Shown here: piece after piece, positions 4,381 to 9,814 of the stretch
How positions within the stretch are numbered: position 1 is the stretch's first letter
How the letters are laid out: each line of letters begins with the position of its first letter
Source of the DNA: Caldora sp. SIO3E6
Lineage (GTDB): Bacteria; Cyanobacteriota; Cyanobacteriia; Cyanobacteriales; Coleofasciculaceae
Direction of reading: 5' to 3'
DNA: 9,814 nucleotides
Assembly (NCBI GenBank): GCA_010672185.1
Contig: JAAHHL010000173.1
Coordinates: forward strand, 1 to 9,814
Notes under the pieces: model-generated
Database searches by the model: none
What the model saw: only the letters and a program-made list of their open reading frames with translations
Told to the model about the DNA's origin: nothing
Position numbers and translations under genes: made by a program

Positions 4381-6558
4381 TTATTTCCAGACAATCTTGC
4401 TAGCTGATATCCGCTTTTTACAAGATTTACAGTAGTACCTTTTGTCTTTCCGTTGACTCACCTCCGCCGAACCGCAATGTGGACATGTCGCTTTTTGGCT
4501 CGATTGGTCGTTACCCCCTATAGTCAGAAAAGGCACTTGGGACACTTTTGCGCCAATTGCCTGCTCAGTATCGGTTACAGTCTTTGATGAGCCAAATGAG
4601 CCAAAATGCTTGTCGCTCGACTTTGGCTCGTTTTGTCCCTTATATTGAGAGACTTTTGTACTAACATTGCTGATAGCTTCATAGTCGAATTCAGCATTAT
4701 CTAGATTAGGTAGAAAAAATAACTTGGGCGATTTAGCATCTAGCAACAGAGCTAGTCTCAGTTCTCTAGCCGTATCAACTATTCGACTGTTTTGTTCCTC
4801 AATGTAAGGTTCTAACGCTGTTAGGCTATTCAGTAATTTTTTGACGCTATATTCAGGTAAAAGCTTTTTCCCATACTTTTCTAGGTACATCCGTATTTTT
4901 CCAGTATCTATTACTATCTCTGTGAACAAATCACGGTCGTCATCTTTGAAACCAGGTATCAAGGAAGTCATTACAGATTGACCAGATACTATCCATCCCA
5001 TACCTGTATGGTGAGCTTGGCGAAGTAATTCTACGAGATATTCTCCAGTGGCTTTAGGGTTAGATGAATTTTTGATAGTATTGTCTAACTCATCCCAAAC
5101 CATTAGAAAGGAAATATCACAAGCATACTGTGTGTTTTGCTTGCGATATTTCCATTCTTTCTCAACGTCTTGAAAGCTCTTGTTAGCTGCTGTGGTATCT
5201 CCATATTTAAGAAATGGTTGCAAGGGATAATCAGTGTCTTTTTGACTACTCATAACGTCAGGACAACTAACTACTACATGAGAGTGAGGAATCTTGCGAC
5301 CTTTACCTGTATTTCCCAAGGTCATTCCTGTTTTGAGAAATTGGGACACCATTACAGCAGTTGTAGGAGTTTTACCAGTACCTGGTTTTGCTATCAAGCG
5401 ATAACGCCAAGGGTGGGATTTTAGGTACTTAATGAACTCTTCTGGAGAGCCTGCTAGTAACTTGACCGTATCTTCCTTAACCTCAGGTTCCCGTCTCAAG
5501 CCAACAACAATCAATGGGCTCAAATCATGCTTTCGGACGTTAGTAATTTTGTGAATACCTAACTCTTTAGCTAAACTGTCTAAGTGGCGGTTCAGAAGCC
5601 CTACAAGCTCACTTGGGGATTGACTAGCTGAGTAACCATATCCAATCTCTATCAAGCCGTTAGAGCGTTGCTCAGCACCCTTAGCAGAAAGCGGGATTGA
5701 GAACTGCTTCCAGACAAGTCTTGCTAACTCATTGGCAATCTGTCCTGGGATAGCAAATTTGCAACTCAATAACTCAGGCTCAATTAGGTCACCAGCCAAT
5801 TCTTGCTGAAGTCGAGCCACTTTCTCATTGAGAGCTTCAATCTGTGTGAGTAAATGTCCGCGCTCAGTATCCCAAGCTCCTTGAGCTTCCCCAATCCTCT
5901 TATTGAACTCACCTGTGAGCCCTAGTATGTAATTTTTGCGCTCGACGTGACGCTTAGCAACCTCATGAGCCCAAGCCTTATACTTCTCACTAACTTCCAG
6001 AGCTTCCTGATAAATAGCCTCGCCTTCTTCCAGAATTGCTCTGTACTTAGCCTTGAGCGCTTCTCTATCTTTAGTGGTGTATTCTGAGATCCCTAGCTTG
6101 ATTTCACGCTCCAACTCATCTGAATAGGTCACCTCATATTCCTCTAACTGGGATGTTAGATTTTTTGACTTGACTTGTAATTCCTCACAGTGGGCGCTCT
6201 GAATTTGATATGAGGATTGCAGTTTCTTATACTCAGCTTCCAGATGGAATAAAGCATTCTGACTGTTGGTCAAATTAAACTGTAAATCCTTCAAACTTTG
6301 AGAGAGCTTACCGTTGTCCTCCTGAACAGCCTCTAACTGCTTCACTTTAGCTTTGGCCTCACTTAAGGAATTAGTTAACTTCTCAACTTTCCTATTGGCT
6401 TTACGGTGGATACTTTCACTAACTGCTATGCTAACTGGGATAATCCCCAGACTGCTCAAAGCTACCAGCTTAACTGTAGGCTTGAGCAGTCCGGTTGTTA
6501 GTGCTAAAACAGTTAAGCTGAATCCAGTTAATCCACCAATGATTATCTGTTTTCTCAT
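4381..6558 (-). CDS. Membrane-anchored coiled-coil FtsK/HerA-type ATPase with zinc ribbon
   Basis: The 725-residue product has four visible parts. Two hydrophobic segments (about 5-25 and 29-47) should anchor it in the membrane. A long charged heptad-like region (55-255) should form coiled coil. The ATPase domain (about 380-620) has Walker A AKPGTGKT (390-397, K396), Walker B FLMVWDE (484-490, D489/E490), then LLRQAHHTGMGWIVSGQS (511-528), which matches the FtsK/HerA pattern of a G-[IM]-x-h-h-x-x-x-Q sensor (Q527). At the end, C692xxC695 and C710xxC713 form a zinc ribbon like those of some transposases and DNA-binding proteins. Known relatives pump or position DNA (FtsK, HerA, conjugation coupling proteins), so a membrane-tethered DNA motor is likely. 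The start overlaps the preceding stop as ATGA, so it is translationally coupled to the 228-residue protein. I cannot assign a named family, and conjugation, segregation or packaging all remain possible. Confidence 0.8.
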   Translation of the reverse strand: MRKQIIIGGLTGFSLTVLALTTGLLKPTVKLVALSSLGIIPVSIAVSESIHRKANRKVEKLTNSLSEAKAKVKQLEAVQEDNGKLSQSLKDLQFNLTNSQNALFHLEAEYKKLQSSYQIQSAHCEELQVKSKNLTSQLEEYEVTYSDELEREIKLGISEYTTKDREALKAKYRAILEEGEAIYQEALEVSEKYKAWAHEVAKRHVERKNYILGLTGEFNKRIGEAQGAWDTERGHLLTQIEALNEKVARLQQELAGDLIEPELLSCKFAIPGQIANELARLVWKQFSIPLSAKGAEQRSNGLIEIGYGYSASQSPSELVGLLNRHLDSLAKELGIHKITNVRKHDLSPLIVVGLRREPEVKEDTVKLLAGSPEEFIKYLKSHPWRYRLIAKPGTGKTPTTAVMVSQFLKTGMTLGNTGKGRKIPHSHVVVSCPDVMSSQKDTDYPLQPFLKYGDTTAANKSFQDVEKEWKYRKQNTQYACDISFLMVWDELDNTIKNSSNPKATGEYLVELLRQAHHTGMGWIVSGQSVMTSLIPGFKDDDRDLFTEIVIDTGKIRMYLEKYGKKLLPEYSVKKLLNSLTALEPYIEEQNSRIVDTARELRLALLLDAKSPKLFFLPNLDNAEFDYEAISNVSTKVSQYKGQNEPKSSDKHFGSFGSSKTVTDTEQAIGAKVSQVPFLTIGGNDQSSQKATCPHCGSAEVSQRKDKRYYCKSCKKRISASKIVWK

Positions 6559-7241
6559 TGCTTAGTTACCTGAGGGGTTAGTAGTAGTTTGAATTCAGCT
6601 AATTTCGTTTGTTTCTCTTGAGTCTGCAAAGCTGCTAATTCAGCACTAGCTTGAGCTTGAGCTAATTTTTCATTCATTTCTTTCGCTGTTTCTTCTGCGA
6701 TTGATTGAGCTGTAGTAGTACGTAATTTAGCCGTCCCCAGTTCAGTAGATTTTTGCTGATTAGTTTGTAACTGAATTTGATAGTCGCTAAGGTCACCTTT
6801 AACTTTCTCAAATGCCGTAGCAGCTTGAACTCCAGCGCCAAAAGCTTTAGCCTTTTTACCTTCAACTTGGAATCGCTGGTTGGCTAAATCAAAAGCTTTC
6901 CCAGTCAATTGAAGCGCTCTCATGCCTCCTTCATAAATCCTGCTAGCTGATACAAATTCAGCTTGCGTTACTTGAGGTATTGCTTCAGAAGGTTTCAGAG
7001 GGTCACTAACTTTGTATTGCTCCGAGTTAAATTGAGGTAACTGTCCTTCTACCTCGCTTGGAGAAGTAAATTCTAAGGCGGGATTATCAACATCTGATGT
7101 TGCTTTTTGTACTGTTGATTTAGCTTTATCAACCAGGTTAGATGCTGTTTTTGTGGCACTCTTAGCAGCGCCTACGGTTTTCTTAGCTAGAGTCTTTCCT
7201 CTACGCTGTGAAGCATTTCTACTTAAGCTTGGTCTTGGCAT
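6555..7241 (-). CDS. Protein with histone-like basic N-terminus and helical C-terminus
   Basis: This 228-residue protein is not a family I recognise. Residues 1-48 are highly basic and rich in Ala, Ser, Thr and Lys (QRRGKTLAKKTVGAAKSATK), like histone H1 tails or other DNA-coating proteins. Residues 50-95 are acidic and proline-containing. From about 95 to 220 it is helical, with Ala/Gln/Glu-rich heptads (170-218) suited to coiled coil. No membrane segment or catalytic motif is visible. It has the best ribosome site in the cluster, GGAGGA six bases before the ATG. It ends in an ATGA overlap with the coiled-coil ATPase, so the two are likely made in a fixed ratio and may bind each other. DNA binding is inferred from charge only. 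Confidence 0.75.
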   Translation of the reverse strand: MPRPSLSRNASQRRGKTLAKKTVGAAKSATKTASNLVDKAKSTVQKATSDVDNPALEFTSPSEVEGQLPQFNSEQYKVSDPLKPSEAIPQVTQAEFVSASRIYEGGMRALQLTGKAFDLANQRFQVEGKKAKAFGAGVQAATAFEKVKGDLSDYQIQLQTNQQKSTELGTAKLRTTTAQSIAEETAKEMNEKLAQAQASAELAALQTQEKQTKLAEFKLLLTPQVTKQ

Positions 7242-7408
7242 CTTAAATCCTCCGATTTGTGTGTAAAAACACCGTGTAATACTTGCAGTTTCTGTTGTTG
7301 GTCGTCTACTGCTTCGAGTAAATCCAATAGGTAATCATCAAAATCGAACTGCTCAAATGTTTCTTCTACTTGGGCTTGGTCTACTTGGAATGTGGTTTCT
7401 TCCTCCAT
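7223..7408 (-). CDS. Small acidic protein
   Basis: This 61-residue frame encodes a strongly acidic, amphipathic peptide (TFEQFDFDDYLLDLLEAVDD at about residues 17-36). It overlaps the start of the basic 228-residue protein by 19 bp. The opposite charges of the two neighbours suggest that they might bind, as an acidic chaperone or decoy for a basic DNA-binding tail. The ATG at 7408 has no visible Shine-Dalgarno sequence: the preceding bases are CCCGGTTTTCCCT, the foot of a hairpin. Amino-acid composition and position support a real gene, but the start is uncertain and no family is recognised. Confidence 0.5.
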   Translation of the reverse strand: MEEETTFQVDQAQVEETFEQFDFDDYLLDLLEAVDDQQQKLQVLHGVFTHKSEDLRCQDQA

Positions 7409-7412
7409 AGGG

Positions 7413-7436
7413 AAAACCGGGGAGTTGCACCCCGGT
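7413..7436 (-). terminator. Intercistronic hairpin, possible attenuator
   Basis: ACCGGGG (7416-7422) and CCCCGGT (7430-7436) form a 7-bp GC-rich stem with a 7-base loop. On the minus strand it is followed by TTT and then CCCT directly before the ATG at 7408. It lies between two small genes of the same cluster. It could stop a fraction of transcripts, protect the upstream RNA end, or limit initiation at the following start codon. The T-run is short, so full termination is unlikely. Confidence 0.5.
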
Positions 7437-7442
7437 GCTGGC

Positions 7443-7595
7443 TTAACTTCGCTTGATGATTTGCAGATGTTGAGTTGTTGAGCCGTCAGGTTCTGTTTTT
7501 GTGGTGACTACAGTGAGCCAGCTTTGATTGCGGTTGGTACTTTGCTGATAGGTAGGTAACGGCTGAAAATCTTGGTCTTGTGTCGGTTGTGACAT
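7443..7595 (-). CDS. Small 50-residue protein
   Basis: An ATG at 7595-7593 opens 50 codons to a TAA at 7445-7443. The peptide starts MSQPTQDQDFQPLPTYQQ and ends HLQIIKRS: a Gln/Pro-rich, disordered-looking N-terminus, then a beta-like stretch (SWLTVVTTKTEPDG, 25-38) with alternating hydrophobic residues. AAAGGA lies 10 bases upstream, a usable though slightly distant ribosome site. It sits in an otherwise empty gap, in the direction of its neighbours, between the MazG-fold gene and the acidic 61-residue gene. No family is recognised. The short length means chance cannot be excluded. Confidence 0.5.
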   Translation of the reverse strand: MSQPTQDQDFQPLPTYQQSTNRNQSWLTVVTTKTEPDGSTTQHLQIIKRS

Positions 7596-7630
7596 AATTA
7601 GTTAGTCCTTTGGTTTTCAAGGGATTGGAT

Positions 7631-7670
7631 GAAAAGAGGCAGCGCTCAAAGTTTGGTCGCCGAGAGCGCT
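7631..7670 (-). terminator. Hairpin after the MazG-fold gene, weak terminator candidate
   Basis: AGCGCTC (7641-7647) and GAGCGCT (7664-7670) make a 7-bp stem around a 16-base loop, nine bases beyond the MazG-fold gene's stop codon. On the minus strand GCCTC and then TTTT (7634-7631) follow. The loop is large and the T-run is offset, so this is a partial terminator or RNA-stabilising element at best. With the hairpin at 7416-7436 it would divide the cluster into an upstream regulatory part and a downstream ATPase part. Confidence 0.4.
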
Positions 7671-7678
7671 ACTCTCCA

Positions 7679-7987
7679 TTAAGGGTTATCCAGTTGAATC
7701 AACCTTTGCAGAGAAGATACTGCGATATCATCTAAACCAATTTGCAATTCTGAAGCTAATTGAGACATATTCCACAAAATAAATCCCATTACCTCCGTTA
7801 TTTGTAGATTGGTTTGATAATCCATTTCACCACCATGCTCATTGATGAGTTGGCTAATTCGCCAAGACAATTCACCAGCTTTAGCCGATACTCCTAACAC
7901 CCATGTGACATAGGTTAGAGAGTTATCAAAACTTGGCGGTATTTGAAAAATTTCTTCTGCTTGCTGTTGGTATTCTTCAAAATTCAT
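7679..7987 (-). CDS. MazG-fold protein with degenerate active site
   Basis: The 102-residue sequence follows the short MazG-like nucleotide pyrophosphohydrolase layout from end to end: NFEEYQQQA near the start, LGVSAKAGELSWRI (31-44), HGGEMD (51-56), ILWNMSQLASELQIGLDDIA (70-89) and a closing SSLQRL. Active members hydrolyse nucleoside triphosphates using Mg bound by E-x-x-E (EAGE) and E-x-x-D (ELGD). Here the first site reads KAGE (K36, E39) and the second reads VMGF (66-69), so three of four metal ligands are gone. It is therefore probably catalytically dead and kept as a binding or structural protein. AGGA lies 7 bases before the ATG. It stands between the 83-residue gene (77 bp upstream) and the 50-residue gene. 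The fold call rests on pattern matching by eye; a very divergent active enzyme is the alternative. Confidence 0.7.
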   Translation of the reverse strand: MNFEEYQQQAEEIFQIPPSFDNSLTYVTWVLGVSAKAGELSWRISQLINEHGGEMDYQTNLQITEVMGFILWNMSQLASELQIGLDDIAVSSLQRLIQLDNP

Positions 7988-8064
7988 AACTGTTTCCTAA
8001 GCATTCATGTGCGATTAAGGTTAAGGTTGCTATCCTGGCTTGATGCTCACTTAAAGTAACTGAA

Positions 8065-8316
8065 TCATTTCATTTCGACTAAGGCTTGGTGAATTGCCTG
8101 ATACTCAGCACGGGAAATGATGAATCCTGGTTTGATGCTGGTAATTACTTTTGCTGCTTGGTGAGCGGTTTCGTGGCTAACTCCAGTAATGAATAGAGCT
8201 GTTTCCAGCTTGATTAAATTGCGCTCCAGTTCTACTTCACTTGGTTGATACAGCCAGCATTGGGGATAGTAAGGTTCTATCTCGACTTCAGGTTTTGTTA
8301 GTACAGCCTGACTCAT
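8065..8316 (-). CDS. Small protein coupled to the helix-turn-helix gene
   Basis: The 83-residue product is not a family I recognise. It has a mostly acidic N-terminus with aromatic residues (IEPYYPQCWLYQPSE, 13-27), then a predicted helical body (28-82) including ETALFITGVSHETAHQAAKV. Its start overlaps the stop of the helix-turn-helix gene as ATGA, and GAGGA lies 9 bases upstream, so it should be co-translated with that gene. It may be a partner or modulator of the regulator; this is inferred from coupling only. No catalytic motif, membrane segment or signal peptide is visible. Confidence 0.72.
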   Translation of the reverse strand: MSQAVLTKPEVEIEPYYPQCWLYQPSEVELERNLIKLETALFITGVSHETAHQAAKVITSIKPGFIISRAEYQAIHQALVEMK

Positions 8317-9158
8317 GACTTTTTTTCCTCAACATCACCGTTGAAATTAGCTGAGTGCAAACCGTTTAGCATTTTTCCAATTTCTTCAGGTGAAACACCC
8401 TTGCGATACAGAGCATCAACCTCACTCGCCAACTGCTCACCCTTGAGGATTTTTGCTAGCTGGATATGTGCCTGCTGCAAAGCGTAACTATCGATATCTG
8501 CTGTAATTTCCTGCTGACGAGCTATTTCTTGTTGCTGCTTATCTTGAGATAACAGAGACAACTGGGTTAGTAGGCGATTACTTAAATCAAACGACTGGCT
8601 GCGAGTTTTAGCTAATTTGCTTTGACTATCTTCTAAACTTTGCTGACCAATAGTCAGATAAGAAGACTGCTGGTAATCGTAGGTAGCTAAAGCACTGGTA
8701 GCTTTTTGCGATTGATTGTAAGTCGCCAGAGCACTCTCATTGAGCCACCCATCAACACCAGGAGTTTCCTCAAATTCTTGAACTGCTTCAGCGTGTTCAT
8801 CTTGAACGGACTCCTGATAAGCGGGGAAGGTTGTAGCTTTGAGCTTGAGTGCTTCCTGTAATGCGAATTCTGTGTAATTACCGTTGACCCGAAAATCTGT
8901 TTCGGGTAACCAGTACCAAGTCTCAATTAAGTGCTTCACATACCGGAAAACAGTCCGCTTTGATAAACCAAGCTTCTCAACCATTTCTTGTACGGTGTAA
9001 CCATTTTGAGTTGACACTGTGGGTTGGCACTCTTCTGAGTGACATGGCACTGCCTGACACTCTGTTGGCACAGTGTCAGACACTATGTCAGTCACTTGGG
9101 TGACATTCTCTCCGGGTTCAAAAGTCGGAAATTCTTCTATCTCAATGGTTTTAGCCAT
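8313..9158 (-). CDS. Helix-turn-helix DNA-binding protein, first gene of the cluster
   Basis: The 281-residue protein has a helix-turn-helix at about 53-80 (YTVQEMVEKLGLSKRTVFRYV), with GLSKRTVFRYV as the likely recognition helix and YTEFALQEA shortly after it. Residues 165-240 are Gln/Leu-rich and helical, probably coiled coil for dimer formation. A C-terminal stretch, GVSPEEIGKML (254-264), could be a second small helix-turn-helix-like element. ALATY occurs twice (143-147 and 156-160). Residues about 20-50 are low in order and are encoded by a run of TTGRCACTT-type DNA motifs. AAGGAGAG lies 6 bases before the ATG. It heads the cluster behind a good promoter whose -35 box lies inside one of those motifs, so autoregulation, or a role as initiator or partition protein binding these repeats, is likely. 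I know no named family for the full length. Confidence 0.78.
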   Translation of the reverse strand: MAKTIEIEEFPTFEPGENVTQVTDIVSDTVPTECQAVPCHSEECQPTVSTQNGYTVQEMVEKLGLSKRTVFRYVKHLIETWYWLPETDFRVNGNYTEFALQEALKLKATTFPAYQESVQDEHAEAVQEFEETPGVDGWLNESALATYNQSQKATSALATYDYQQSSYLTIGQQSLEDSQSKLAKTRSQSFDLSNRLLTQLSLLSQDKQQQEIARQQEITADIDSYALQQAHIQLAKILKGEQLASEVDALYRKGVSPEEIGKMLNGLHSANFNGDVEEKKS

Positions 9159-9208
9159 TTGTCACTCTCCTTGCATTTATTGACAGTGCCTTGCATTCGT
9201 GGCACTTA

Positions 9209-9239
9209 TTGGCACTTGTGGGTATTTGGCTGTTACTAT
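9209..9239 (+). promoter_or_regulatory. Promoter of the ribbon-helix-helix gene
   Basis: TTGGCA (9209-9214) and TACTAT (9234-9239) are separated by 19 bp, slightly longer than ideal. The -35 box is the start of a TTGGCACTT copy. It would start RNA near 9246 and give a leader of about 90 bases before the ATG at 9335. It overlaps, face to face, the promoter of the opposite cluster, so the two should compete for polymerase. Confidence 0.5.
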
Positions 9240-9244
9240 GCGTT

Positions 9245-9274
9245 ATAGTAGCCACACTAAAAGACAAGTGTCAA
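9245..9274 (-). promoter_or_regulatory. Promoter of the minus-strand cluster
   Basis: On the minus strand TTGACA (9274-9269) and TACTAT (9250-9245) are separated by 18 bp, a good vegetative sigma-70 match. Transcription would begin near 9238, about 80 bases before the ATG at 9158, and the leader contains several TTGRCACTT copies. The -35 box is itself inside one copy (AGTGTCAA on the plus strand), so a repressor at that copy would exclude polymerase. Confidence 0.65.
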
Positions 9275-9334
9275 CTACTAAGGACAAAAACCACAAAAAA
9301 ACCGACAATGGGGGTGAAGTACAATTCTTATGAA

Positions 9335-9526
9335 ATGGCTACAAGAAAACCACGGGTAACCGTTTACATCGAACCTGAATGCAAAAAACACCTAAAAAAA
9401 TGGGCTACCGAAGAGAAAAGAACCCTAAACAATCTAATAACAGTCATTCTCGAAGAAGCCGTGGAGAGAAAGCTTCAAAGTGAAAAAGGTACAGACCACA
9501 ACAAAGAACCACAAGAAACTGTGTAA
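9335..9526 (+). CDS. Ribbon-helix-helix (CopG/Arc-like) regulator
   Basis: Starting at the ATG at 9335 the protein has 63 residues. KPRVTVYIEP (5-14) is the DNA-contacting beta strand, ECKKHLKKWATEEK (15-28) the first helix and RTLNNLITVILEEAVERKL (29-47) the second: the usual ribbon-helix-helix plan, which works as a dimer in plasmid copy control, partition or antitoxin proteins. An in-frame ATG at 9308 would add nine residues; neither has a clear Shine-Dalgarno sequence, and I prefer 9335 because the domain begins right after it. Frames extending back to 9191 would cover the promoter and are unlikely. It is divergent from the helix-turn-helix gene and shares its control region, so these two regulators probably act on the same DNA. 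No toxin gene follows it, which argues against a simple toxin-antitoxin pair. Confidence 0.72.
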   Translation: MATRKPRVTVYIEPECKKHLKKWATEEKRTLNNLITVILEEAVERKLQSEKGTDHNKEPQETV

Positions 9527-9814
9527 CAACTGGATCTCATGGATGAAAACTCACCCAAACTGGGCTGAAGAATTGATTGCTGATTTGATATAAAGGGCAA
9601 TAAGACTTTTATTGGATTCCAAAGAAAAAGTCGAAGGCTTCTTAGTAAAAGCTTTTCACACGCTCCCTCGGTCACCTTCGACCACACATAACTAACTTGA
9701 GCGTATTTAATCCACCGGGAATTTGTCAACTGTGGATTGATAGTGAACACTCTCTAGATAAGCAAAAAACTGAGAAGCCTTCATCCCATCACTTTCAAGG
9801 AGATGAAGGCAGAA
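9527..9814. other. Right edge without a supported gene, several inverted repeats
   Basis: No convincing gene is visible. GTCGAAGG (9630-9637) and CCTTCGAC (9675-9682) could pair across 37 bases, with AAAAGCTTTT at 9647-9656 between them. GAAGGCTTCT (9633-9642) reappears inverted as AGAAGCCTTC (9773-9782). GCCTTCATC (9777-9785) pairs with GATGAAGGC (9802-9810) over a 16-base loop at the very edge. These could be terminators for the ribbon-helix-helix gene, a small structured RNA, or the start of a longer repeat cut by the window. Confidence 0.5.

Larger units (their letters stand above)
9011..9274. repeat. Iteron-like TTGRCACTT repeats
   Basis: Copies in plus-strand orientation: TTGACACT 9011-9018, TTGGCACT 9024-9031, TGGCACT 9045-9051, TGACACT 9055-9061, TTGGCACA 9064-9071, TTGTCACT 9159-9166, TGGCACTT 9200-9207 and TTGGCACTT 9209-9217. 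Copies in reverse orientation: AGTGACA 9038-9044, AGTGTCA 9072-9078, AGTGCC 9185-9190 and AGTGTCAA 9267-9274. The second half of a pair of CCTTGCATT direct repeats (9169-9177 and 9189-9197) lies among them. They run from the promoter through the leader into the first 50 codons of the helix-turn-helix gene, so they act as an operator array, origin iterons, a centromere-like site, or a combination. Confidence 0.75.

Noticed and set aside
5137..5424. Plus-strand open frame opposite the ATPase gene
   Set aside because: It overlies the Walker A and Walker B codons of the ATPase in antisense and has no independent support.
8008..8064. Repeated TTAAGG motif between the MazG-fold and 83-residue genes
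   Set aside because: There are only two adjacent copies in AT-rich DNA, with no promoter or hairpin that I could support.
9191..9334. Extended start of the ribbon-helix-helix gene giving a hydrophobic leader (HLLALVGIWLLLCVIVATL)
   Set aside because: The leader would be encoded by the promoter and repeat array, and the domain needs only the start at 9335; the membrane-like stretch is a by-product of the regulatory DNA.
9480..9593. Plus-strand 37-codon frame (GTG start) containing WMKTHPNWAEELIADLI
   Set aside because: The end reads like a plausible helix, but it overlaps the ribbon-helix-helix gene, uses GTG without a ribosome site, and is too short to support.
9475..9750. Minus-strand open frame of 91 codons at the right edge
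   Set aside because: It covers several inverted repeats, runs antisense into the ribbon-helix-helix gene, has no clear ribosome site and resembles no protein I know.

Overview
The window looks like accessory DNA (plasmid, phage-plasmid or integrated element) from a cyanobacterium, probably a filamentous one. The main clue is the repeated HIP1 octamer GCGATCGC (near 290, 520, 799, 959, 2852 and 3257), together with moderate GC content and many genes of unassigned function. There is no rRNA, tRNA, transposase or CRISPR array. The species cannot be named from sequence alone.

Left part (1-1722). The first 323 bases hold no convincing gene, only short repeats. A small exported protein (324-674, minus) follows, then a 300-residue unrecognised protein (820-1722, minus). 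A perfect 32-bp palindrome centred on HIP1 sits directly after the stop codon of the latter.

Recombinase module (1723-3836, plus). After a 183-bp divergent control region rich in short repeats come two different DNA breaking-and-joining enzymes in tandem. The first is a probable telomere resolvase (protelomerase), the enzyme type that makes covalently closed hairpin ends on linear replicons. The second is a short XerC/D-like tyrosine recombinase. The telomere resolvase is the most striking gene here, because it implies that the replicon is, or was, linear with hairpin telomeres.

Minus-strand gene cluster (9158 down to 3820). Eight genes run in one direction with ATGA overlaps and short gaps: a helix-turn-helix protein; an 83-residue protein; a MazG-fold protein that has lost most metal ligands; two very small proteins of 50 and 61 residues; a protein with a histone-like basic N-terminus; a 725-residue membrane-anchored coiled-coil FtsK/HerA-type ATPase with a C-terminal zinc ribbon; and a GIY-YIG (T5orf172-type) protein with a C-terminal membrane segment. 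A strong hairpin plus T-run, located inside the 3' end of the convergent recombinase gene, appears to terminate the cluster. Two other hairpins inside the cluster (7641-7670 and 7416-7436) may adjust transcript levels between its parts.

Control hub (9011-9335). About ten copies of a TTGRCACTT-like motif cover the promoter, leader and first codons of the helix-turn-helix gene. Two overlapping promoters face each other in near mirror symmetry around position 9242, each with its -35 box inside a copy of the motif. One drives the long cluster and the other a ribbon-helix-helix (CopG/Arc-like) regulator (9335-9526, plus). This looks like a replication/partition control region or a two-regulator switch.

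Taken together, my inference is a maintenance module of a linear cyanobacterial replicon: telomere resolution on one side, and a membrane-tethered DNA motor with DNA-binding partners on the other. The individual domain calls rest on visible motifs; the joint function is a hypothesis.
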